DNA of 64,000 nt. Origin: Casuarina equisetifolia. Lineage: Eukaryota > Streptophyta > Magnoliopsida > Fagales > Casuarinaceae. The notes below the pieces were generated by a model. It saw only the letters and a program-made list of their open reading frames with translations, made no database searches and was not told the DNA's origin. A program made the position numbers and the translations under genes. Numbering within the stretch: position 1 is the stretch's first letter; each line of letters begins with the position of its first letter. The stretch is from NCBI GenBank assembly GCA_028551475.1, contig CM052360.1, forward strand, positions 10,032,501 through 10,096,500. The letters are read 5' to 3'. Shown here in pieces: positions 25,465 through 36,400 of this stretch.

Positions 25465-26069
25465 TGTCATGTGCTAGATTGGAGCCACGTTCTCTTTCTA
25501 CTTTGGATGTGGCACTCAAAGGCTCTTTGGATATGGGTAGTGCAACCAACAACCACATGGCTTCATAACATGCAGACCTGAGCCCCTATATTGCCACCTA
25601 GTAGAAAAGTGAATTGTGTAAAAAGCATTTAGTGCATGCTCAGTTTTGTGTTATGATGTATGCATTAGACTTTTTCCCACTTTGCAGTTTTAATGAAGTA
25701 CACTGGCCAAATTGTGGGTGTTTTAGCATATCAATGAATAAATGATGATGAAGGTTTAAGGATGAATCTAGGCCAAGGTTAGTCTTAGTAGGTCGGCCTG
25801 TTGCATGGGAAAAGGACTCTGTTTGTAGCATAAGAATGAGAACCTTATATAGGGACTTAGATTAAAAAGACCCTTAGGTTGTTTCTAGGCAGAAAGTGAA
25901 AATTATTATAACCTTGTCTTTGTGTATGAAAAGCTCCTCCCATCTCTAAACTCTCCTTGTTTTCTTTTAGTTGACACCATAGGGAAAAAGCAACGTTACA
26001 TGCCTCTGATCTTTCACGACCAGCCCATTCATAGACCATTTACTCTATCCACTTTGGGAAGCCATAACA
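25465..26069 (+). repeat. 3' LTR of the gypsy element
   Basis: Direct repeat of 22835-23423. Directly after it the second half of pseudogene exon 22 resumes (TTCCTTACATGCTCCACACTG). Confidence 0.9.
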
Positions 26070-26771
26070 TTTTATTCCTTACATGCTCCACACTGTACTA
26101 TTGGAATTTCTATTAATGCCATAGAGGAACACAGAGAAAACAAGAAGTAAAATCTATACCTTAGTATGGATGTAAAGGCCATGGCCAATGTTATCCTGCT
26201 CAACTATGGTATAAACCACTGGGAAAAATATTTTCCTTAATGAATTTAGAACTTCGCTTTTACTGTTTATAACGCTCACCTGGGATTGACATGAACTAAC
26301 ACAAGATCAACCATCTTTGGTTCTTAGCAAAATATGTAGATTAAACCCACAAAGAGAGACAAAGATAAGGTATTTTGCGAGTAGAATACCATTTTTGGGT
26401 CTTCCCTTGTTAATACCTATAGAAAAAGAATGCCATCTTCTGCTAAGATTGATTCATAGTAACCAAAGAACTCTTCCATAAATTCATGGTCTACGTGTTC
26501 TATCATCTCATTGAAAATTATGTCCAAGGTTGTTGTTATGTTAGAATAGTTATTGCTAAATCAATATTCAATGGTAAAGGAACTCACCATGATATTATTC
26601 TGTCATATTTCTTGGTATTTGGCAAGGGTGGTAGTCGCAAAGAAGAAATCTAATATTGTCCTGAGAGTAGAATTGATTAAAATGAGTTTTGAAGTGACTT
26701 TACATTAAGAAAATGAATGGTTGACTATCATATGACAAATTCAACTAGGTAGAATATTGTAGTTCTAATGA

Positions 26772-27115
26772 TGTTAAAGGTAGGTGTTATCCCATATTAA
26801 AAGTGTGAGGATAAGTCCTTAAACTTATAAGTGATAAGATTTTTTCACTTAATGTCTTAAGATTTTGGGATAGGCCATCACACTTTAATATGGTATCAAA
26901 GTCAGGGATGAGCTTCCATTTTGTAATCCTTTACGTCTTGAAGTTTGGCCTTAGTCCACATGCAATACTTGTGTCAGCATGTATATGAGGGGGAGTGTTA
27001 AAGGTGGATGTTGTTTTATATTGGAATTGTGAAGATGAACCCTTGAACTTATAAATGATGAGATTTTTCCATCTAATGCCTTAAGATTTTTGGGATGGAC
27101 TCTCACATTCTAATA
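26772..27115 (+). mobile_element. TRIM element (miniature LTR retrotransposon), 344 bp
   Basis: The LTRs are 26772-26890 and 26996-27115 (119 and 120 bp, similar along their length), both starting TGTTAAAGGT. Directly after the 5' LTR is TGGTATCAAAGTCAGG (a tRNA-Met-type primer-binding site), and directly before the 3' LTR is the purine tract GAGGGGGAG. A 5-bp target duplication AATGA flanks it (26767-26771 and 27116-27120). The 105-bp interior has no coding capacity. It lies in an intron of the cyclopropane synthase pseudogene. Confidence 0.93.
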
Positions 27116-27342
27116 AATGACAATCAAACATATATGATGCATGAACAACCCATATCAAAATAAAATGAAGTCAATTTATAATTTTGGAGTAAGAGATTGA
27201 TGGACGTATTATCTCGTATCAACCATAATATGTAAAAGATTGATGTAAAAGTTATTGAATCAAAGGAAACAACAATAAATTTCAAAGAAAGGATTAGGAA
27301 TAATACATGTTACCTTTCAACATATTCCTGTTGGAATTTCAT

Positions 27343-27410
27343 CTCACACTAGAAGTGTCTGACCATATGTGTGACCTTATTAATGGCTAGGGTTTATCAC
27401 TTCTAGTGTG
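27343..27410. repeat. Inverted repeat (13-bp perfect arms)
   Basis: CACACTAGAAGTG (27344-27356) and CACTTCTAGTGTG (27397-27409) are exact reverse complements around a 40-base loop. They could fold as a hairpin or be the ends of a small inverted-repeat element; no target duplication is obvious. Confidence 0.7.
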
Positions 27411-27580
27411 GGTTTTAGGATAGGCCTTTTATCCTTAAACAATTTATGTGTTCATAATCCCTAAGATATTTGCTTTTCAAATAGAGTGATTCCAATATAT
27501 TTGCATCCAGTTTGTTTAACAACTTGAATAGCAAGCATCCCCAAACCACACCTAATATCAAGAACTTCATGCTTTTCATC

Positions 27581-27948
27581 TATTAAGAATATTAAGTGGT
27601 CCCATAATCATTCCCAAAAGGCACCTCAGGAGGAGAAGGAGAGCCACCATTTATAAAACCTAGGTTTATATCATCCCCTTTCAATGTGGGACAAATCCAA
27701 GCATCCTTAACATACCCTTTAGGCACAGTGGAAATTAACTTCATTGGTGGACAAATGACAAATGGAGGATGCACAGGGAATCACATTAAGAAGAGGGTCC
27801 CACGGCTCCAATACCATATTAAGAATATTAAGTGGTCTCATAATCATTCCCAAAAGGCCCCTTAAGAGGAAAGTGAGAGCTACCACTTATAAGGCCCAAG
27901 TTTATACCCTTTTCTTCAAATGTGAGACAAATCTAAGCATCCTTAACA
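27581..27948 (-). mobile_element. TRIM element inserted in the SAM-binding exon of the pseudogene, 368 bp
   Basis: Two 132-bp LTRs (27581-27712 and 27817-27948) read on the minus strand as TGTTAAGGATGCTTAG... to ...CTTAATA. The minus-strand primer-binding site TGGTATTGGAGCC abuts the upstream LTR (27816-27804). A 5-bp target duplication TCATC flanks the element (27576-27580 and 27949-27953). The interior is 104 bp and non-coding. It cuts pseudogene exon 18, which encodes the SAM-binding GCGWG motif in the intact copies. Confidence 0.95.
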
Positions 27949-28302
27949 TCATCAATTCTTGCCTAAGTTAATTAAAAATGAAAGTAAAGAGGAACATATT
28001 AAAGCAAAGGGAAGAACTTCTGAAGATCGACGTAATTCAAAAATGAAGACGCACCTTTTCAATCAAAAGTAAGATTTTTCTTAGTTATACAGCGTTCAAG
28101 TCTTTACCATCCGTCTAAAGGTTGTGATCCTTACCTTAAATATGCATAGAAGTATTGCATTGTTTCCCCCAAAAGCAGATAAAAGAATCATTGCTCTAGG
28201 AATACAACAAAGACTAATCATAAGCTTCGAATTGTTATACATTGAACTAGTATTTAGCTTTGAATGATATACCAACTTGTAATGATAAGAGATGTTTTCG
28301 TG

Positions 28303-28440
28303 AGTTTATAAATTATAATAAGTTTTTACAAAAATTTTAAAATTTGTCAAATGTAATGTTTGAGCTTAAGTAAATATATTGTAATTGAACAATTATATTT
28401 TTTTTGGGTAATACATAATGCTTGATCTTTCACAAAAAAA
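28303..28440. repeat. Short A-tailed interspersed repeat, copy 1
   Basis: About 140 bp of AT-rich sequence (TATAAATTATAATAAG ... TATTTGATCTTTCACAAAA-like end with A-run) is closely similar to 61826-61965. It interrupts exon 15 of the pseudogene: the exon resumes at about 28445 on one side and at about 28312 on the other. An A-rich end and lack of coding capacity fit a SINE- or MITE-like non-autonomous element. Confidence 0.75.
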
Positions 28441-29274
28441 AAATAAAAAAATATTTTTGCAAACCTATATGAGAGTATTTTTCCTCAAAACATGTGTGAG
28501 CAAGTGTTTCGCAGATGCTATACCAGCTGTGAATAGCACTGGTGTCCATCAGCCCCTAAAGCCAACCGAAGATGAACGATAACTCTAGTGCAAATGGAAA
28601 GATGACTAAGACTAGATGGACTTTTTGGCTGTGAGTTAAGATATGCCTTCTCTTATTCAATACGAAACCATTGGAGTTTGAATCTCTGGTGGCAATGAAG
28701 ATCTGTGAAAGAAATAAACAAAGCAAGTGTTGAGGAAGTGAATATCTGGCTCGAACCATTTGTAGTTCCGGATAGAACCTAGCCTCTTATCAATCATCTT
28801 ACCATGAAAAGGTTCAAGAGATCATCATTTCCATCAGTGAAAGAAAAATCCCTATCAATATATGCACTTGCAAGGCCTAAATCAACCTGTGTCATGACCT
28901 GATCAAAACAATTGAGTGCTTATCAGTGTGTTAAATAAATTCTGGAATGCTACCATTAGATATAACTTTCATGGTGCATGAACCATGCAGGTACAGCAGA
29001 TTACTTTTAGAAGACGACTAGTGTCTTCTCAAACAGCCATTATAACTATTTGTATTAGCAAGAGAACTCTGATATTTGCTTATTTATAACCTTTCAGACT
29101 CAAAATTGATTGTCATTTACTTTTAGCATATTGACAATACTTGTTAGCTCCAGGAATTTAAGTATAATCGTGAAGTCACTGTTGTTGATAAGTATGTAGA
29201 GTTCAGGCCCTGAAGAATCTACAAACATCACTGCATCGAAGGAAAACATGGGAGATCGTATGGGAAGTATATGT

Positions 29275-29557
29275 TCTTAGAATCGGAAACACAACTGAGA
29301 ACGCATCAATCTGGTGGAATCAAGAAACCCTCAATTGCTTGCTTAATCGTATAATTACAAGAAGAAAAACACATATACAGCTACAGTACGGCTAGGGTAA
29401 AACCCAATTAGGAAAACTCTACACGGGCCTCACATAAAGTTCAAGCCCAATAAGAAAACCTAAACTAACAGCCCACTACCTAAAGATCGACCCAACTATA
29501 ATAAAATAATACAATAAAATACATACAAAATACATGTAAAATACATATATTGCAACA
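29275..29557 (-). mobile_element. Solo LTR, 283 bp
   Basis: On the minus strand it starts TGTTGCAATATATG, carries a T-rich stretch typical of an LTR R/U5 region, and ends CGATTCTAAGA. A 5-bp target duplication TATGT flanks it (29270-29274 and 29558-29562). It lies between pseudogene exons 13 and 11, in the interval where exon 12 should be. Confidence 0.8.
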
Positions 29558-30081
29558 TATGTAGTACCGAGTACGCTCACATTAAACATCCAGCAGATAC
29601 ATAACCTGCAAGGAACCTCGTAATAACAAGGCGCGCCCCAGCTTCCAGCAGAGATAGTAGCGTTCGTTTTGGCTTGCTCAGAAGTGCACTAGCTTGTCCA
29701 GCGGAACTATGTGATGCAGCCATGTCTGCCTATAATGAGACCATAAAACATTACCTTAAATCAAAAATTGTCTCTTCAAGTTCTTAAATATGCTGAATAT
29801 ATAAGTTTTCATCTATTTTGAAGATCTTTTTAACACAATAAAATTTATTTCTTAGAAGCCTTTTGATGTTTCAAGAGTTACATATTTTAAAACCATAATA
29901 TTTCTTAAGATCTCATTATTTCTTTCATTCCAAATGACATAAACAAATGATACAAACACACCTTACTTCATTCAATAATAACAAAGCAATACCTTCAAAT
30001 TGGAATGAACTGAATCATTACCTTTGATTCTGGAGTCGCCGGTCCAAAAGGTAGTTCGCTCTTAAAATTCTTTTTCAGCAT

Positions 30082-31169
30082 GCAATTGTTTGACGGCAAC
30101 TAGATTTTAGATTGAACACTGGTTTGCTCCTTGTGCGACTGCCCACCTAACTTGTGCGTTTTCTTGGATAATGAATACAATTTCGGTTACTGACAAGCTC
30201 TCTCATTTTTCCAACGTTATCGAAGCGTGGGGTGGCTCCTTAGAGGACCAAACGACCTACCTAACGCATTTTTTTTTCCCATAATAAATATATAAAGGAT
30301 GCTTATTTTGGTTCCTGTTTTTCATATGGTTCATTCGCGTATAAAGTTAGCATTAGAAAGAACAAGCATGCGTAGACCTAACCAAGTCAAATGAAAGGTT
30401 GGTAACCAAATAAATCTAAGATAAGACTTCATTTTTCAAGTTCGGTTTGAGGAGAATTTGCTGAATACATCAGGGCGCCTCCGGCGAATGACATTACAGT
30501 TGAGGAAACTGTATCGGCTTAAGGAGAATGTTTTCTCCAAATTAGTTTTAGGAGAGAAAGTAAACCTTGTATAATGACATTAAACTTCCAAGTATAATAA
30601 AATAAAATACATGTCCCTTTTTTACAAATTAATTTTTGAATAGAGAATGTGTTTTTTAATATGATATTAAAGTTTAAAGTTATAGATGTGATATCTTATA
30701 GCATATTAGGTCTGTATGATTTGTATTTCATTACTTTATTTCATCACTCATGGATTGAACATGTTAAGAGCAAGTGAGCATGTTAATAGAGAGATAAATC
30801 ACATATTGACTAAATTTAGCTTGTGATTTTTTTTTCCTATTAAAATAAAAGTTGTTACATTCTTGAGTTGTATTTTAAATAATTTTTATTTTATTTTATT
30901 GATATGTATCCTTCATCTTCCAGTTGATTTTATCAAGCTATTCTAGGTCTTGATTTCAAGGATTTGACCCGTTTCTCTTTCAAGAGTGCCTTGGATAACT
31001 ATCAAGTGACAATTGGCTGAGGAGACAGGGTTGGCCTGCCATGTTAGGTCAACTTCAGGCATATCCTTTTTATAATATATTTTCTTGCACGAGTGGTTTC
31101 AAATTGTCGGCGATTCTCCACCTAAAACTTTAGGTGTTACGAAGAAAGTTGCACTTATCAGCAAATCTA
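30082..31169. other. Spacer upstream of pseudogene copy 4
   Basis: No gene seen. It is AT-rich and contains no exon 1-10 homology to the intact cyclopropane synthase gene. It would contain the promoter of copy 4 if that copy is transcribed. Confidence 0.4.
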
Positions 31170-32541
31170 ACGTGTCAAATATCCCCCAAAAGATTGTCAT
31201 GCAGAAGAAAATATAAAGAAATGGAAGAATCTGCCAGAAGATCTTTCGAAAAGAAAAAGTGTATATAAACTTGTCAATGTTGGCATCAGAAAGGATATCT
31301 TGAAGGTTCTTCCTGACCAGATAAAAAAATATTTACATATATGTCACACTTTTTTTTTTTTTTAATTCTTCTAATAGTGCGGATGAGATATGTACAGATT
31401 AAGAGGCATGCTTATGCGTGCATGCGGTCCAAATTCGTGTATTCATTGACTAAGTTTCATGCAATAATTTTCTTTGTAAGTCTTCCCAGAAATGATTGTT
31501 TATTATTCGAAAATTTGCGCATGATCTGCAGTAGTCAACAGCACCTGTGGTTTAAGTTCATACCATCCCATTTATTTGATCCATGATGAAGTTACCATTC
31601 TGAATCAGCAAAGAATACAATTTAAGTCCTCCAGTAACATTCTTTCTTTCGTCTGAACGCGCACATGTGAAAACAATATCCTGATGACGAAAAATGGAAA
31701 GAATCGACCATAGTCTCTGCAGGCAAGAATACGATAATTTTTATATCCTTCCAGGATAGCATCAATATATGGAAGGCAAACACCTTGTAAAATAAAGAAT
31801 CATGGTAATTAAGAGAACACCCAGTGAAGGATCATTGTGTTATAGCAGAATAAGATTTTGCAGTACGATTTTGATAAAGCAGTTTTTCATGAAAGCCTAG
31901 TTTTATCTCCATTGGATACAATTACATAGCAATCAATGCTTTCCAAAATATTTAATGAGGGACAAGGCCAATGGCAGTGGTTGATTAAGCAAAAAAATAT
32001 ACCCGATAATTTCCGAGTGTACGGTCTTAAAACCAGTAGCACAATAATCAAAAAAGGTATTCCCACGTCTGGATGAATTTTTCACAAAACCCGAGTTCAA
32101 GAATTTTGCTGAAAGCACAAAAGTTAATGTGGCATTATCAAAATAGAAAACTTCTTTACGCTCTTCACCTAATAACATTGAAAGCAATAGTAGATTATGT
32201 GGCGTTATGGTTTAAAGATGAACATGTAATAAAATGAAAATGCAAATTAGAGCGTAAATCTTATGTCTTTCAGTGGAAGTTAAAATGAGTAAATCTCTCT
32301 ATATTCTATATTTTAATATTTATTAATATAATCTACCTTTTCATAAAAAAAAAAAAAAGATTAAACCTATGTTCCAAAAACTCTAATTTTTTTGGTCCGA
32401 TATGCATCGCAAGGGCTTAAAAAATTTAACACTTTTTTCTTCCTTGGAAATGAATGTTTATATGATACCTTCATTGTTCATATATAACGAAATGTTATAG
32501 GGTTTGTTTCCCTTACCTTTGCTTCTCCAGAAAATTTTTTG
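31170..32541 (-). pseudogene. Cyclopropane fatty acid synthase copy 3: 3' fragment only
   Basis: The sequence runs parallel to 42815-43935 at the 3' end of the intact gene. It contains the homologue of exon 23 (about 32110-32005), carrying a +1 and a -1 frameshift, and the first bases of exon 22 (to about 32541), after which similarity stops. The last coding exon is lost: intact-copy sequence 43221-43318 is absent at about 31779, while the 3' flank on one side and the intron on the other still align. This is a dead fragment left by duplication and deletion. Confidence 0.85.
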
Positions 32542-33428
32542 AACTACCATCTGTAAACTGATTTTATCATCAAAATATGGAATACAAGGAATGCATACGT
32601 TAAATGCTCAAAGCTCTCCCTCAAACGATGCCAACTAGCATCAAACAGGCAACAAAGAAGTTATAATAGGACAAAATATACACATTGTGCGAGGGTATGT
32701 TGAAGCAAACGAGGGTAGTATTATTGAAGTATATTCTAGCAGCCACATCCTTACAATGTCATCCAAACATATTTTTATTTTGATGAACACAATAGTCATT
32801 CATGTTCAAGTTAAGTTCATGATGTGGTAATATAAGGTTATTTCAATAGTTTTCGCAATTCCCTCTTAAGGACAGCTTCCCCTCAAGGATAGCCCCTTGA
32901 GTTATACCAACCAGGCAAGAAGAAAGTGAAGCATAAAGACAAACAATAACGTATACAAAAGTGTAGACCACGAAACGTTTTCTTGTAAGCATGTTACTTT
33001 TCCTTTTCGAGGCATAGAAAACCTTCTGTATGACTTTTCTTAGTTAAGAATGTCATTTATTTCACATCACACAAGCCGAATATTTCCTTTGTATGTCCCA
33101 ACATGTTTTGAATAAACATTCCTTTTAAGCATACTAGCAAGAATCATTCATTTCCAAGTCTTGAATGATGCTTATATGATACTTTCATTGTTTAGTGAAA
33201 TCACTTCAATGATATTCAATGTTATAGAAGTGCTGATAAAGAAAGTGAAGCATAAAGATAAACAAACCCCAAGCACACAAACAACGATACAATTAAAGCA
33301 AAGATGGACCGGCGTTCATCGTTTTCTTCATCTACTACAGAAAATGGTCATAGAAAATTAAGTGGACAAATATAGCATCAGATGATGATCTTTGATCTCT
33401 CTTCTGGGAACAAGATCAACTACTGGGA
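32542..33428. other. Spacer between copies 3 and 2
   Basis: No gene seen. Short stretches repeat within it: AAGTGAAGCATAAAGA(C/T)AAACAA occurs near 32926 and again near 33245. This suggests a local duplication along with the gene copies. Confidence 0.45.
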
Positions 33429-36400
33429 CTAATCTGAAGGTCTGATCTCTCCTCCTTCGAGAACAGGATCCACTTCTGAAGGCAAACTTAGGTACGGATT
33501 GCTGAACGTAGCAACATTGCCAGGACGTGAAAATACAACCTACATTATACATGGAAGCCAAATATTATTAGTTCCAGTAACATCTTCGATGAAGAATATC
33601 TCTTTTCAAAAGGAAGCGTACCTGATAATCTCCAAGTGTACGTGACCTAAAACCTGCCCCGCAGTAATCAAAATAATACTCCCACGTCCGAATAAATTTT
33701 TCATCAAACCCAAGAGCGAGGACTTTGCTGAAAATCACAAATATGGATGCCCAGGATTAATATACAAAACCTTGTTAGCTTTACATCACAATCAGTTTCA
33801 CAATTTGCTCTGCTTGTAGATCTGCAAATAGGTTACGGGGAGAAAGGAGGAAAGCTGGGAGGAAAGCTGGGAGAAAGAAGGGGCGGCAGAGAAATGGAGA
33901 CAGAGATAAAGAGAGGGAGAAGAGGGATGAGAGGCAAAGAAGAATAATGGGGCTGTGCGAAGAGAGAAAAAGGCGTAGGTTATGGCATAGTTCGGGATAA
34001 TCCATATACAGATGGGTTATGGTACATGACTACTTTTCTCACCTCTGGTTTTCCAGAAAATTCTTTCTCCAACATCTGAGCGTTTGGTAGTAATGAATTC
34101 CTATGTTCTCCGCGTGTTCCACACTGCATTACTTAATTTGTATCAATATTCTTGGGAAAGAAGTGGTAGAAAAAAGAAGAAAAATCAAGCAATAAACTTG
34201 GACCAGAATCTGGATGCAGCGGCCATGGCTGATATTACGCGGCTTAATGAGGGAAGACATCCACCGGGAAAAATATACTCCCTTATAAAATCTGAACTTC
34301 GTCTGTACGCATCATAACGTTCATCCGGTATCGATATGAACTAAGAAGAGATCGAAGAACTTTAATGGTTAGCTATGTATTTTAAGATAAGCCTTGAAAA
34401 GAGTTATAACGAACCGGGGAACATGCAACCACGACATATTTATAAGACTGGTAATAATTACCTGCAGAACAAAAATTCCATCATCTGCTAATAGTGATTC
34501 ACAGCAACCGAAAAACTGTTCCATAAATTCATGGCCAACATGTTCTATCATCTCACTGAAAATAGTACCAAAGGTCACGATATTGTGCGTATTGTTCATG
34601 CCAAATTGAAGGTTTAGCGGCAAAGGAACTCACCAGGAGACAATTCTGTCATATTTGTCAGTATTAGGCAATTGGCGGTAGTCGCAAAGAAGAAGCTTAA
34701 TACGGTCCTGAGAGAAAAGTTGATTAAGACAAAATTTGAAGTGATTTTACGTTGTATTTGCTGCAATTGGCTACTGAACATGCATGCTTCTTCTATGGAA
34801 GGATTTATTAGAAGGCCTAAAGGATTAACCCAAAAGTTAGTTAAAGAATTGGATTAACACTTCTTTATTTAACTTTCATTATATGAGATTATGCTTTGGG
34901 TGTGAGACTTTTATCTCCACCTCTCAAGTATGCCAAACGACATTAGTTTTAAAGTTGCATCAATTGAAATAGATTCAACATATTTTAACTTAAAAATTAA
35001 TTTAAGAGTTAAACATATATTTTTTTATTTATATTTCATCATAAAAAATCATGCTTTTGGTATGAGTCTTCTGGCTTGTACATAAAAATGAGATCGTAAA
35101 GTCTAGATAACTAATTTTTTAGTCTATTTTGTTAAACTTGGGAGAATTATATGCCCCCCTAGTTACATGTTTGCATATGTTTTGTTTCTCACACGTTGTG
35201 TCTTCCAATATATAGCACATGCATTGGATACCCATGAAACATTAATCTACCTGAAGTCCAGCATCTTTCACTTTCTTTTCTGCATATTTCAATTGTGCTT
35301 CAGACAGAGTAATGCCAGTGTACTTGCATCCAGTTTTTCTAACGACTTCAATGGCAAAGCTTCCCCAACCACAACCAATATCAAGAACTTCATGCTCCTT
35401 GTCAATTCTCGCCTAGTAAAAGTGAAGGTGCAATAACGTGGAACGGTTGAGAGAAAAGAAAGCTTTTAAATTTGGTATGATCCAGCAGAAATACCTCACC
35501 TTTTCAATCAAAAGAGACATCTTTCTCAGCTGTGCAACCTTCAAGTCTTCATCTTCCTTCTAAAAAATTAGAAATTAAAATATTAGACGGAAGAAGTAGG
35601 GGCATTGTTTAATGGCAAATCATCGACAGGGGTTGATCCTCACCTCAAAGACACCCGATGAGTATGTCATTGTTTCATCCAAGAACAAAGCAAAAAGCTC
35701 GTTACTCTATAAAACATCAAAGACGAGTTATAAGCATTTACTTGTATACTAATTCAGCCATCAAGTTTCAATACTATGTAAACGTAGTATCAAGTGAGCA
35801 CAATTTAATTAATTAACAAAACCACTTGTTTAACATCAACTAGGTACTGTAAAATTATAGAGAATGTATTGGTAAAACTTTGATCCTATAAACTTGTGTA
35901 ATTAAAAGGAGTCGAGAACCCCAGTTGACATCTTAATACGAATTCAAATTGATAAAGGGTTCTAAACTAGTACCTCCTCTGAGATCTCATTCTGGTTTTT
36001 ACTGTACAATTTCATAGTTGACCATGTTTATAAGGTTGCTAGTAATGTTCCTTCCAAACTTGCACGAAGACATCAAATTAAAAATTGAAATTAGTGGTTC
36101 ATAGTCTAATACCAGCCCATAATGACGAGAGATGTTCCTGCGAGCACTGGAAAGAGTATTTTGCCTTAAAATGTGCTTGAAGAAATATGTTGCAGATCCT
36201 ATAAAAGCCGTGAGTAGCAGTGGTGTCCACCAACCCCTTGAACAAATGAAAGGTAAATGCTCAATCTCGGTTCAATGAAGGAGACATGACTGAAAAATTA
36301 GTATTGCCGGCAATGTTTTGAGTTTATTAGTTGCATTATACCTTTTTCTGTTCAATTTTGCGATGGAAGAATTTGAATCTCCGCTGGCAATAAGAATCTG

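Larger units (their letters stand above)
22835..26069 (+). mobile_element. Internally deleted Ty3/gypsy LTR retrotransposon
   Basis: The LTRs are 22835-23423 (589 bp) and 25465-26069 (605 bp). Both start TGTCATGTGCTAGA and end GCCATAACA, and they are clearly alike along their length. Three bases after the 5' LTR is TGGCATCAGAGCTAG (23427), a tRNA-Met-type primer-binding site; a purine tract AATAAGAAGGG precedes the 3' LTR. The 2-kb interior retains gag, a protease-like stretch and the integrase C-terminus, but the reverse transcriptase, RNase H and integrase core are gone and the frames carry stops. It is inserted in exon 22 of the cyclopropane synthase pseudogene, whose two halves flank it. 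Confidence 0.9.
21768..30081 (-). pseudogene. Cyclopropane fatty acid synthase copy 4: exon-11-onward pseudogene broken by transposons
   Basis: Exons homologous to the intact gene at 43203-52051 lie in order on the minus strand. Exon 11 (29729-29581, intact, 149 nt), 13 (28898-28803, intact) and 14 (28702-28647, donor now GC) come first. Exon 15 starts at 28555, has TGG changed to TGA at 28551-28549, and is split by an insertion. Exons 16 (about 28207-28147, 61 nt instead of 63) and 17 (about 28115-28055, in-frame TAA) follow. Exon 18 (27962 to about 27493) is split by a TRIM. Then come 19 (about 26659-26587, 1-nt deletion), 20 (about 26513-26420, last CAG now TAG), 21 (about 26292-26156, several stops), 22 (split by a gypsy element), 23 (about 22413-22308, open) and 24 (about 21896 down, open). 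Exon 12 is missing; a solo LTR lies in that interval. Exons 1-10 (FAD half) are absent. A 20-codon open exon at 30081-30022, ending AAAG|gtaatg, could act as a substitute first exon. It cannot make a working enzyme. Confidence 0.9.
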
